Shown here one piece after another: positions 47,181 to 57,719 of a DNA stretch of 64,000 nt; within the stretch, counting starts at the first letter, position 1; each line of letters opens with the position of its first letter. This stretch comes from Asterias rubens. Its lineage: Eukaryota > Echinodermata > Asteroidea > Forcipulatida > Asteriidae. Both the position numbers and the translations under genes were made by a program. Location of the stretch: assembly GCF_902459465.1 (NCBI RefSeq), contig NC_047066.1, positions 8,559,047 through 8,623,046 of the forward strand, in the 5' to 3' direction. The notes beneath the pieces are model-generated. The model was not told the DNA's origin. It saw only the letters and a program-made list of their open reading frames with translations, and ran no database searches.

Positions 47181-47847
47181 AGGGTAACAGTCACATTGTA
47201 ACATGCTATTTTCAGTGGTAACCTTATTCTGGTACCTAAGCATGGTTTGTGCTTAAGCAGCTGTATGAAATATGGGTCCTTACTGGTGCAGATCCTTTTG
47301 CTGTATGTTGGGGAATTTTTTCTTCTTGGGTCTTTCTGGGTGATTCAGAGACAATATTATTGGTTTTTGTGGATATTGATGTCGGACATGTTTGATGAGA
47401 AATGTATATATGGTGAGAGGACAAAAAATTACCCCTAAATGAGACATTAAACTGCTGCGAGTGACCTTTAATTCTTGTGCCCCAGACTACCAGCAAAAGA
47501 ACACGGAAACTATGGCAGACGTAGTTTACATGTTGAGGGTCGGAAAATGTTCAGCCTCATCGCTAACACACCCTTATAATGTAAAATTAGAAAATAGAAT
47601 TAGTTGTTGTTGTTGCAAACTGCAAAAAGGACCTAAATGCAGAAAAAAAAGACGTTTTGACCCTAGCAGAGTGAGAGTCTTTCTCAAAGTCTAAACAAAA
47701 TGTATGGATTCGAAAAACATTTAGCAACATTTAAAAAAAATTGTTTTCAAGAGAATGCTTCCTCTGAAATCTGCCTAATCAATACTGAATCCATGGAAGA
47801 AAAGGAAAAAACAAACAAATTTGGAGTGAAGCAAAAACTGGGGATAC

Positions 47848-47874
47848 GGGGGGGGGGGGGGGGGGGGGGGGGGG
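47848..47874. repeat. Poly-G run of 27
   Basis: An uninterrupted G tract about 270 bases upstream of the RNF185 start codon. It could form a G-quadruplex or simply be a slippage-prone homopolymer. Its length should be treated as approximate. Confidence 0.9.
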
Positions 47875-48147
47875 ATTTTGTACGTACGTGTACTTTGGGA
47901 TATACAGATCCGGTTCCCTGTGTTCAATAGTGTAATTTCCACAGTATGCTAAATGGGCGTATGACTAATCCCTCCTGTGTGTAGTTTGTTTTTTAACGAT
48001 ACGTTTTGTGATTGTGTATACCGTCATATGATCTCGTCGTTTCATCATTTTCCAACAGAAGCAAGTGTCTTTGGAGAGCAAGAACGAGTAAAAAATAAGA
48101 TAAGTGAACTGATTCCTTTGTACCCGTAGAGTATTTTAGGCAAAATA

Positions 48148-51100
48148 ATGCCCGACGTGAACTCAACAGCGGGTTCTAAAAATGCTACCGTCGTTGAGCC
48201 TGACCCGTCGGCAGCGGCGGACACCACCGCTGACACGCTAAGACAACGATCCAATGTTACGAGTAGAACTGAAAATAATGGCGATGGCCCGAGTAGTAAA
48301 GACAGTGAAAATGCCGGTGCTACCGGCGGGGGCACGTCGGCTTCAGAGTCTGCCGAGAAGGACGGATCGGCGCAGGAAAGTCTCTTTGAATGCAACATAT
48401 GTCTGGATACGGCCAGGGATGCTGTAGTTAGTCGATGCGGTCATTTATTTTGGTGAGTGTTTTTTGTTTGTAATTCAATTAAATAAATAAATTCAATATG
48501 ACTTTTTTCAATACTCTTTTCTGGGGAATACTCGGTAATGCTCGCACCAAGTCCAAGACCAGGGACAATAGAGGCTCGTGGAATTCCACGCCTGGCTTTA
48601 TATATATTGTTTTTTTAAAATTTAAAGAAAGCCGTAACCGTCTGGAATATTTAAAGTGTTTTGGTAAATTATAAACCCTCCGTGCTGTACAATGTAACTG
48701 GCATTGACTGGGGTGATGTAGGCTGGAAAAGTTTCCGCATGGCGCCACCACTTTTTCATTCGATATGAAATAATATAGTATCTAATTTACCTCATTGATA
48801 TATCCCTTTTTGTAAAAATGAGTGAAAAAGTGGTGGTGCCATACGGAAAGTTACCCTGTAGGCCTACTCCTTTTTTTTTTATTTGTAATTTTCGACCGAT
48901 AATGACAACTGATCATTTTTTTTAATGACAAATTTCTAGAAAAGGAGTACATCACCCCTGTAGCTGGGCCTAGGTAAATTACATGATTACATGCACACCA
49001 TTGTGGAAATTGCATTATGTTTAAAGAGTTTGCTAATTCACCAATTAATATTAATAATTGTATCAAAAAGTAGAACTCATTTAGTTAAAATCTAATTCTA
49101 AATTCATGTCAAAGTTGAATGTTATTACAATACTACTAGTTTTTTATTACTGCAAATTTTAACCATATTTATGCCATTATAAAAACTGAAATTGGCATGA
49201 TTATTTAAATTCTACTTTCATTCATTTCAGTAACTATCACAAGGTATTTATTAATTTGTTTGTTTTGTCTATATATGTTTATGTAGTTGGCCTTGCCTAT
49301 ACCAATGGTTAGAAACGAGGCCCAACCGGCAAACATGTCCAGTGTGTAAAGCAGGCATCAGTAAAGAAAGTGTTACACCGCTCTACGGTAGAGGTAGCTC
49401 GAAGCAGCAGGACCCAAGGTGAGAATGGATGCCCCCCCCTTCCCTACTCCTAGAACTATGAGAGGTGCGTTCTGCAATCGGGACGATAGCGGAGCGAACC
49501 TCATACTTCTTGGAGTACCCCTTCCCTAGCCCACCTTGTTGGGCTGTTATGGCTCTCTTTTAAAGAGACACGTGTTAAAGTAGTTATGGCTCTCTTGTTA
49601 AAGTAGAATACAATGATCTACACAAATATGCCTCGAAATTGCACGGTTTTCCTTTTACGTCGCGTTAATTTAACTCCCAAAAATGGCCGACCGTGTTAGT
49701 CGACAATGTGAAAGGAAAAAACACGCAATTCTGGCGCATATTTGTGTAGGTTATTGTATTCTACATTTACAACATCTTTCTAACCATTGCATTTTATAAC
49801 AAACGGTTACAAACGCTTTTTATGGACCAACTCGTCCGATCCAAGGCAATGTGTTCCTTTAACATTCTTACTATAGCCAAATAAGACCAATTTTATTAAT
49901 TTTGGTTTAACCCATATACACCGACGTGTGTTCACTGTATACTTGGTACTTTCCCGAGCTCTGTGAAAAAAAATCGGAGGCATATTACTCGGGTGGGATT
50001 TGAACCCTCGACCTTTGTAATTCTAGAGCAGTGTCATACCAACTAGACCACCAAGATTGCCCGGTAACGAGAGTCAGTTCAAATCCTATATTTATCCTTA
50101 AAGTAGCAGGTAACTGGAACAATTAAATAAAGAGTTGCATCAGGAATAAAGAATAACCTGTACATTTGTGCGCTATAAAACAAATTAAAAATCATTTGTA
50201 TTTTTTTACCAACAGGGAAAAAATACCACAGAGACCTCCAGGGGAGAGGCCAGAGCCAGAAACACAAGGAGTAAGTTTGAATTTAGAATCCACCTATAGA
50301 TCTATTGTACAGGCCTGTACGCTTTGTTTTTGAAAGGGCAGGGGTGTCGCATGCAATTATGTCCTCTATGCAATACTATCCGGAGGCGTTATTACATATG
50401 CAATAATGTCCGCCGGACGGTTTTGCATATTTATGCAATCGTGTCTGCCCGGACGCTACTGCATAATGCAATCGTGTCTGCCCAGGCACATTTGCATATG
50501 CAGTTGTGTCCGCCCCCGTGCAAAACCGTCCTTGCAGTAAATTAAATGTCCTTGGTTGACGGAACACGTTCGCCACTTTTTTACAAGCTAAGTGCATGTA
50601 ATGAATGACATGGGAAATGTTCGGCCTTTGGGTATTCGCTACAATCATTAAATATGGAATATTCATGCCGTATATACGTAGGTTCAGTGCATGCACGCTC
50701 GCTTACGCGTGCACATACAATGTACAATCATGTAAGTACATGTCCACCGGACGGTTTTTGCATAGCCCAGAACTCGATTGCATATGCAAAAGTGTCCGGA
50801 GCGGACAGTATTGCATGGCGGACACAATTGCATCTGACGGGGGCACCAAGCCAATTAGTAAATTTCTGCTGTCAGAGCATTTCAAGAGCACCACCAATGC
50901 AAGAACCAGGGGGCATAGGGGCAATCCTGCTCGTCTTCAGGAGGTTGTACTCGCAAGTTTACTATTAATATTTATATTTATAGTTGCTCTTATTCTCCAC
51001 ACCATGCAAAGCTTCAAACACCATTTACTGAAAAAAATATTTGAAATGTAAACTGGACGCCATTTCAGCAAGATTTGGGTTAATAGGTAAAGTTGGTAAA

Positions 51101-52284
51101 GTGTAAAATTGGTATGGTGTAGCTTCACCTTGAAGTGGTCTTGTGATGTAAGGCGATCTTTTATAAACAATATAAAAAGTAGATTGTATCCCAATTCCTT
51201 TTTTTGAATGTTTTTTTTCCCCTCCTACATTGTCCCTAAATCATCCAATTAATTACTCCATGTCATTTGTATCTTTTACAGCCATTTCAAGGGTTTGGTT
51301 TTGGTGATGGAGGCTTCCAGATGTCGTTCGGTATCGGGGCATTTCCATTTGGCTTTTTTGCATCGACATTCAATCTCGGAGAGGGGGGAAGATTCTCTGG
51401 ACATATTCGTAAGTTGTCTTTGGCGTGAGACCAAGTTTTAAAGGCACTGGACACTATTGGTAATTACTCAAAATAATTGTTAGCAAAGAATTTACTTGGT
51501 AACGCGCGATGGTTCATAGTATAAAACATTGTGAGAGACGGCTCCCTCTGAAGTAACGTTGTTTTTGAGAAAGGTAATTTCTCACTCAAATGTTAAAAGA
51601 CTTCAGGCCTGAAGCCTTTTATTATGCATCTGAAAGCAGACAAGTTTGTGCAACAAGAGTGTTTTTTCTTTCATTATTCCTTGCAAATTCGATGACCAAT
51701 TGAATCCGGTGACCAATTGAGTTCAAGTTTTCACAGGTTTATTATTTTATGCATTTGTTGGGATACAACAAGCAAGAATACTGGTCTTTGACAATTACCA
51801 AACGTCTCCAGTGCCTTTAAGTCTACCAATTTTGAATAAGATTCACAAGTCAATGTCTAGTGCTCTATTATTTCTATTAAAAAAAAAAAAAAAGAGAGAT
51901 ACAGTTTTTAGCTTTGTCTTTAATTGGTTAGAAAACAAATTGACATGTGATGGCTATTGTTCCACAGTCGCAGTGCAGATTTAGAAAAATATCACTCACT
52001 CATTTAGGCTCATTCAAGAGGTTTAGATTGCCAGAGCTGAGTTTGCCGGTGGATAGGGGGTGGTGGGGGGGGGGGGGGGGTTAGGGTTGTAAGGTTGTAA
52101 GGTTTAATTAAGCAAATCATGAATGTAACTTTGCATTTTTCTTATTGTTGGCTCGTTTTTGATTTGTTTCTAATATCTTATTCCAGATCGTCCACAAGTT
52201 CCACCAAATCCAGAGGAGCAATTTCTCTCCAAAGTATTCCTGTGGGTGGCCATTCTATTCGTCATATGGTTGCTGATGGCTTGA
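48148..52284 (+). CDS. RNF185: RNF185/RNF5-like ER membrane RING E3 ubiquitin ligase, 5 exons
   Basis: Exons: 48148-48452, 49287-49418, 50216-50270, 51282-51408, 52187-52284; about 238 aa (human RNF185 192). It is a ubiquitin ligase anchored in ER or outer mitochondrial membrane, acting in ER-associated degradation. Residues 1-79 are a Ser/Thr/Gly/Asp-rich low-complexity N-terminus, longer than in human. The RING finger is complete C3HC4: C82, C85, C97, H99, C102, C105, C119, C122, with [20 protein letters not shown] and [14 protein letters not shown]. The family signature [16 protein letters not shown] follows, then [20 protein letters not shown]. The C-terminus is a hydrophobic tail, [16 protein letters not shown], ending at the TGA. 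The conserved linker and full-length body favour RNF185 over RNF5. All splice junctions keep frame. Repeats fill introns 1, 2, 3 and 4. Confidence 0.94.
48722..48857. repeat. Foldback element, ATGGCGCCACCACTTTTT family (copy 2, RNF185 intron 1)
   Basis: GGAAAAGTTTCCGCATGGCG / CCACCACTTTTTCATTCGAT on the left pairs with GAAAAAGTGGTGGTGCCATA / CGGAAAGTTACC on the right. It matches 31466-31650 in inverted orientation. Confidence 0.8.
49598..49862. repeat. Family P palindromic element, left-truncated (RNF185 intron 2)
   Basis: Starts at TTAAAGTAGAATACAATGAT, continues through the central AACTCCCAAAAATGGCCGAC and ends CCAAGGCAATGTGTTCCTTTAA. The outer part of the left arm is missing, but TTAA is present at both boundaries. 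Confidence 0.75.
49905..50095 (-). repeat. tRNA-derived SINE (copy 2, RNF185 intron 2)
   Basis: The minus strand has TGGTCTAGTTGGTATGACAC (A box) and GAGGGTTCAAATCCCACC (B box), followed by a body shared with the copy at 23670-23850, including CCAAGTATACAGTG. Confidence 0.75.
50343..50836. repeat. U-family element (copy 2, RNF185 intron 3)
   Basis: GTGTCGCATGCAATTATGTC at the left and GGCGGACACAATTGCATCTG at the right, with TGCAATCGTGTCTGCCCGGA, AAGCTAAGTGCATG and GGGTATTCGCTACAATCATT in the same order as 16400-16875. The short ORFs over it (50324-51051) are not genes. Confidence 0.72.
51438..51820. repeat. Family A MITE (RNF185 intron 4)
   Basis: TTAAAGGCACTGGACACTAT at the left, AAACGTCTCCAGTGCCTTTAA at the right. 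The inner arm variant ACTTCAGGCCTGAAG replaces the GACCTCAGA pair, as in the copy at 13289. Confidence 0.85.
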
Positions 52285-52624
52285 ACATCCATTCCCATTC
52301 GTACTATATGTCTGGCATCTCATCTCATCAACCCATATTCCCTGATATCAGCACAGTCTCGAATGGCACCAGTCTGTTCTAGAACCGAGCCTCATTTTGG
52401 ACCTCATGGGTTTGTGTACACACCACACCATGTAACTTTGTGTATAAAGGGAATCTGGAGACAGGATAACCTGGTAAATTGCACCCACTATAACACTTTT
52501 ATTTATCTACATTTATTTTTATTTTTTTATTTTTTATTTGATGGCCAACACATATTTATTGTTATTACTTCAAAATTGTAATATTGATCTAATATTTATA
52601 CTTGGCCAAATTTCAGAGAGCTTC

Positions 52625-52980
52625 TTAAAGGCACAGTGTACATGTTTAGTAATTGTCAAAGACCGGTGTTCTCACTTGTTGTATCCCATCATCAGCATAA
52701 AATAACAAGCCTGTGAAAATTTGGGCTCAATTGGTCATCGAAGTTGCGAGAAAGTTGGACGAATGTGGTGTGCTTTCAGCTGGGAATAAAAGACTTTGAG
52801 CTAGAAGTCTTTCAATATTTAGTGAGAAATTACCTTTCTCAAAAACTACGTTTCTTCAGAGGGAGTCGTTCCACACAATTTGTTATACTACCAACAGCTC
52901 TCCATTGCTCGTTACCAAGTCAGTTCTAAAGTTAATACCTTTTTTTTTAGTAATATACCAAACGTGTACCTTCCCTTTAA
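52625..52980 (-). repeat. Family A-related MITE, GTACATGTTTGG subtype
   Basis: TTAAAGGCACAGTGTACATG at the left, AAACGTGTACCTTCCCTTTAA at the right. The body follows reversed family A (GTTCTCACTTGTTGTATCCC, TTCTTCAGAGGGAGTCG). The terminal sequence differs from the main subtype and matches the copy at 56125. Confidence 0.8.
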
Positions 52981-53710
52981 GTGTAAAATATTGTTTATTT
53001 TCTGGTAAGCAAAAGTAAGTAGGAAACCAGTCAATGATGACATGGCAAGACATGTTGTTTAAGGTGGTAATCTTATTCCGGTAAGCACATTTTGTTTTGG
53101 GTTTGGCTGCTTTTTGGTTTGGCCCCAGTCCTGGTTGATCACGATGTCTTTCTGACGTAAAACTTCTATATTTTGTTCAACCATTGCTCAATTTATTGTT
53201 TAGAGCTGCTTTGCAGACAAATGTGGTGATGAAATTAGCCTGCTAAGCCAAATTATGTTGAGGCCCAGTCACATGCAATGTACATACGACTGTACATACG
53301 GTATGCTGGTAAACCAAGGCCCAGTTTTATTGGCTTAAAGGCAAAAAATATTACTTAGTTTTTTAGCTGGAAAACCTATTCTGGCAAGCATAACTACTTG
53401 CGCATAGCTACTTCTCTGTGGTCAAGCAGCTGTTGATGAGATTGTCAATATGAATACTTAGCAGCTCTGTGATTTGAACCTCTTGCACAGGGTTTTCTCC
53501 AGGATTTGGTAAATTGTGTTCAAATTTGGTGGAAATTGAAAAACTGGGTGTCCAAACATATTTACATGTAAATGACAGATACAATAGGGTGTTCAAAAGA
53601 CACACAAACATCCATCTGGCAAACACTGTGCTCTTGCCAACAGCTCCTTTCATTTACCAAGGGTCTTTGGTCTTTGGTGAAAGCACTTTCCCAGGAAAAA
53701 TTAGAGGTCC

Positions 53711-53789
53711 TTTTGATTGGTCAACTGTTCTTTTGATTGGTCAACTGTTCTTTTGATTGGTCAACTGTTCTTTTGATTGGTCAACTGTT
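53711..53789. repeat. 20-bp tandem repeat, 4 copies
   Basis: The unit TTTTGATTGGTCAACTGTTC is repeated exactly; only the last base or two of the final copy differ. It is a very recent tandem expansion. GATTGG is an inverted CCAAT core, but there is no promoter context. Confidence 0.93.
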
Positions 53790-54121
53790 TGCAGCGTTTT
53801 TCTGTTTTTAATTTATTTAAGCAGCTTTATTTAATATTTTTATTTCTTTTACGTGCAACTCAATCAGTACCAAAATCATGGTATTCAATTATTGTCTAAA
53901 AAGGGGAAAGAATAATTTGTGGTACATTTTGTAAATATGAATCAAAATTTGATGAATTTGGGGGTGGGGGGGGGGGGGGTTGCACATTGTCAGAACAAAA
54001 TCCGACTTTGATGAGTGGTAACTGTAATATTTAAACACCGTGAGAATTTAGCCTCTTGGTTCAAACAATTTTGGGTGAAACAGAACATTTTGTTCAGAAT
54101 TTGATATGGATCAGTGGTCTT

Positions 54122-54906
54122 CAAAGGTAGGGTCATGTTGGCAAACATACAGAGAAAGATACACCAAAAGTCACCTGTGAATGTTTTTTTCAGCTGAACT
54201 TTTCAGTTTTCAGTGTCTACTTGCTGAGAAAACAAACAAAAAACCTCACAGTAGGTTCTTACAAAACGTAAAATCCATCATTGTTTAAACGCAGTGGACA
54301 CTTTTGGTTTTTACTCAAAATAATTATTGGCATAAAACCTTACTTGGTAACAAGTAATGGGGAGAGATTGATAGTATAAAACATTGTGAGAAACGTCTCC
54401 CTCTGAAGTGATGTAGTTTTCAAGAAAGAAGTCATTTTCCACGAATTTGATTTCGAGACCTCAGATTTAGAAATTGAGGTCTCGAAATCAAGCATCTGAA
54501 AGCACACAACTTCGGTGACAAGGGTATTTTTTCTTTTATTAACATCTTGCAACTTCGATGACCAATTGAGCTCAAATTTTCACAGGTTTGTTATTTTATG
54601 CATATGTTGAGATACATGAAGTGAGAAGACTGGTCTTTGACAATTACCAATAGTGTCCAGTGACAGATGGTACCAACTGAACTCTCTGGTCGCAGCATTC
54701 ACTAATAGACACCGAACCCTCAAATAGCTGAGAAATGATTCATGCATCAAGCTTTCTCAGATTTGTTGACAAATTATCCAAACTATTTTTCTCAAAATAG
54801 TTTATGCTTTCAACAGCTGCAGTGCTACTTACCAAGTAAGTTTCTATGCTAAATACTTGTTGGGAGTACTGACATTACATGTACCAGTCTATGACCCTAC
54901 CTTTAA
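54122..54906. repeat. Family C MITE split by a family A insertion
   Basis: The left end TCAAAGGTAGGGTCATGTTG (54120) and right end GTCTATGACCCTACCTTTAA (54888-54906) are inverted. A family A MITE occupies 54285-54663. Removing it leaves an element of about 405 bp. The family A right end lacks CTTTAA and reads CCAGTGACAGATGG at the junction. Confidence 0.65.
54285..54663. repeat. Family A MITE nested in family C
   Basis: TTAAACGCAGTGGACACTTT at the left, CCAATAGTGTCCAGTG at the right, with a full body including CGAGACCTCAGATTTAGA / ATTGAGGTCTCGAAATC. The right terminal CTTTAA is missing. Confidence 0.85.
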
Positions 54907-54983
54907 GCCATTTCAATTATAATATATGTTTACAGAAAGACTTGACCAATGATCTTGGCTATATTTGTGTGTGTGTTTTCCTT

Positions 54984-55352
54984 TTAAAGGCACTGGACAC
55001 TATTGGTAATTACTCAAAGAATTTTGTAGCATACCGACTTACTTGTTAACGATCAATGGAGAGCTGTTGATAGTATAAAACATTGTGAGAAACGGCTCCC
55101 TCTGAAGTAACATAGTTTTCGAGAAATAAATAAAATTTCACTAAAATATTTGAGTTTGATTTCGAATCAAGCATATGTGAAAGCACACAACTTCTTGTGA
55201 CAAGGGTGTTTTTTCCTACCCTTATTATCTCGCAACTTCGACGACCAATTGAGTTCAAATTTTCACAGGTTTGTTATTTTGTGCATATTTTGAGATACAC
55301 CAAGTGAGAAGACTGGTCTTTGACAATTACCAAAGGTGTCCACTGTCTTTAA
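54984..55352. repeat. Family A MITE
   Basis: TTAAAGGCACTGGACACTAT at the left, AAGGTGTCCACTGTCTTTAA at the right. The inner hairpin is partly deleted (TTTGATTTCGAATCAAGC). Confidence 0.88.
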
Positions 55353-55691
55353 ATAATTGTTCAAATGAAATAAGTTCACTACACTATGTTCATACTTCCC
55401 CAAATGCAAATTAATGTGAAGTGAGTTTGACGCCACAAATTCGCATTGGCAGGAAGTAGGAACCAGTCCAGGACGCTGTGCTGTACGCAGTGCTGTCAGT
55501 GTAGTAAATTTGTCCTCCAGTCCAAAGTAAAACCTCTCATTCTTCGTTAACAAAAAACCAAAATCCTGTGTTGTTTTCCCCTGTATGTAAAAATTGGTTT
55601 GTCATATTGAATGTGCACTGCGTAAATAGCATTATTGTTTTATAATCATAATAATAGTAATAATTATAATGTATATTTCTTATCCGCTTTC

Positions 55692-56062
55692 TTAAAGGCA
55701 GTGGACACTATTGGTAATTACTCAAAATAATTATTAGCATAAAACCTTTCTTGTTGACGAGTTATGGGGAGAAGTTGATAGTATGAAACATTGTGGGAAA
55801 CAGCTCCCTCTGAAGTGCCATAGTTTTCGAGAAAGAAGTAATTTTTGAGACCTCAGATTTAGAACTTGAGGTCTCGAAATCAACCATCTAAACGCACACA
55901 ACTTCGTGTGACAAGGGTGTTTTTTCTTTCATTAATATCTCGCAACTTCGATGACCGATTTAGCTAAAATTTTCACATGTTAGTTATTTTATGCATATGT
56001 TGAGATACACCAACTGTGAAGGCTAGTCTTTGACAATTACCAATAGTGTCCACTGTCTTTAA
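55692..56062. repeat. Family A MITE
   Basis: TTAAAGGCAGTGGACACTAT at the left, AATAGTGTCCACTGTCTTTAA at the right. Full length except for a small deletion before the GAGACCTCAGA arm. Confidence 0.88.
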
Positions 56063-56124
56063 GTAATTTTGGTCCCTCAAAGCGCCTAGCCTTACAATAA
56101 GTAACACCCCAGTTCATTTGGGTC

Positions 56125-56484
56125 TTAAAGGCACTGTAAATGTTTGGTAATTGTCAAAGACCAGTGTTCTCACCTGGCATAAAATAATAAGCCTGTCAAA
56201 ATTTGGGCACAATCAATCATCGAAGTTGCGAGAAAATGATGAAAGAAAAAACACCCTTGTTGGACGAATTTGTGTGCTTTCAGATAGGAATAAAAGATTT
56301 CTAGCTAGAAGTCTTTTAATATTTTAGTGAGAAATTACCTCTTTCTCAAAAACTATGTTACTTCAGAGGGAGTCATTTCCCACAAAGTCTTACACCGTCA
56401 ACAGCTCTCCAATGCTTGTTACGAAGTCAGTTTTTAAGTTAATATTTGTTTTGAGTAATTACCAAACGTGTACCTTCCCGTTAA
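56125..56484 (-). repeat. Family A-related MITE, GTACATGTTTGG subtype
   Basis: TTAAAGGCACTGTAAATGTT at the left, AAACGTGTACCTTCCCGTTAA at the right. Same subtype and orientation as 52625-52980. It lies 62 bases after the previous MITE. Confidence 0.8.
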
Positions 56485-56621
56485 GAATTCCTGAAACTAC
56501 GTCAACTCCTTAGGAGTATGCAGCACCGGCAGCCAAATGGGCATAAACCCTGTAAGCATACAAACTTGCTAAGCACAGAAAAATATTGCTTAATAGAAAC
56601 AAGTTACCAACCAAAGTTACA

Positions 56622-57013
56622 TTAAAGGAACACGTTGCCTTGCATCGGACGAGTTGGTCTATAAAAAGCGTCTGTAACCGTTTTTTTTATAAAACGCATA
56701 TGGTTGGAAAGATGTTTTAAAAGTATAATACAATGATCCACAGAAGTTTGCCTCGAAATTTTGTGGTTTTCCTTTTACTGTGCAAACTAACACGGTCGGC
56801 CATTTATGGGAGTCAAAAATTTGACTCACATAAATGGCCGACCGTGTTAGTCGACAAGCTAAAAGGAAAACCGTGCAATTTCGAGGCATGTTTGTGTGGA
56901 TCATTGTGTTCTACTTTTACAACATCTTTCTACCCACATGCATTTTATAACAAACGGTTACAAACGCTTTTTATAGACCAACTTGACCGATCCAAGGCAA
57001 GGTGTCCCTTTAA
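56622..57013. repeat. Family P palindromic element (copy 3), inserted in an older element
   Basis: TTAAAGGAACACGTTGCCTT at the left, AAGGCAAGGTGTCCCTTTAA at the right, with a nearly perfect foldback whose centre is GGGAGTCAAAAATTTGACTC. The flanks read AAGTTACA and GTTTACATTG and belong to one older GCTAAGCA-type element (about 56548-57112). Confidence 0.85.
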
Positions 57014-57719
57014 GTTTACATTGTTGTGACTGGTGTCCCACTCTATACTTGCTAAGCAAATATATTTGTCAATCATTATTTTCTGTTTAACAGCTTTATG
57101 AAATTTGGCTGAGGCTGTCTTGTCAACAATATTTCCCCTCGCAGGTACGGTACCCATGACAAACTCCTGGGTAATTAGAAGCAATGACAGTTGGTGTCTT
57201 GCTCAACCACAGCCATTGCTTTCACTAACTCTTCCTAATTTAGGACTAATCTTAGTACTTAAGGACAAGTCCAAGCCTTGCACTGTAACTCGTAAACCTC
57301 AAGTTTAATCCTAAGTTAGGACTAGTTACTAGTCCTAAATCGACATAGGATTAATTCTAACATTTCGTGATATTGGCTGCTGGACTCTGAATTCTAAACT
57401 ACATTTTGAGATATGAATTGATGCAAGAGACTTTTTACATTTAATTGAGTCTGTCTGAAGTAAGGAATGTAGATCAGTTGTATATAGAATTGGTGATTTA
57501 AGAATTATAACAAATTGGTTTATCAATAAAATTATTGTCAAAGTTGTTTTGAATGTTGATAGGAAAATCATAAATGCCCAACACTAAAATGACAATAAAA
57601 TGCATAATTATTTAAAAATTATTTTTGTGACCTGTTTTTTGTTTTGCTTGTCGTCTTGAGTTATGTTTTTTACTTTTGTTGTGATGTCACAATGTTTTGG
57701 GGTTTAAAAGACATTTTAG

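Larger units (their letters stand above)
45277..48060 (+). other. NUP88 3'UTR and spacer to RNF185
   Basis: The 3'UTR starts after TAA at 45274-45276. AATAAA occurs in AAAAATAAAAAC near 45389 and in CTGAATAAATGTC near 46420, so the true end is unresolved. The spacer then holds a family A MITE, two AATTTCATAAAGCTG MITEs and a poly-G run. No further gene is recognised; the ORFs at 45289-45663 and 47461-47930 lack domain features. Confidence 0.45.
52285..57719. other. RNF185 3' flank and MITE-dense spacer, no gene recognised
   Basis: Beyond the repeats listed separately, nothing coding is seen. No clear AATAAA lies in the first 350 bases after the RNF185 stop, so its 3' end is unresolved. Poly-G tracts occur near 52066 (in intron 4) and 53963. 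The MITEs here are closely packed, with some gaps under 70 bases. Confidence 0.5.

Noticed and set aside
50216-50270. Suspected one-base frameshift in RNF185 exon 3 at an A homopolymer
   Set aside because: Recounting gave six A residues, and the overlapping reverse-strand reading confirms it; the exon is in frame at both ends.
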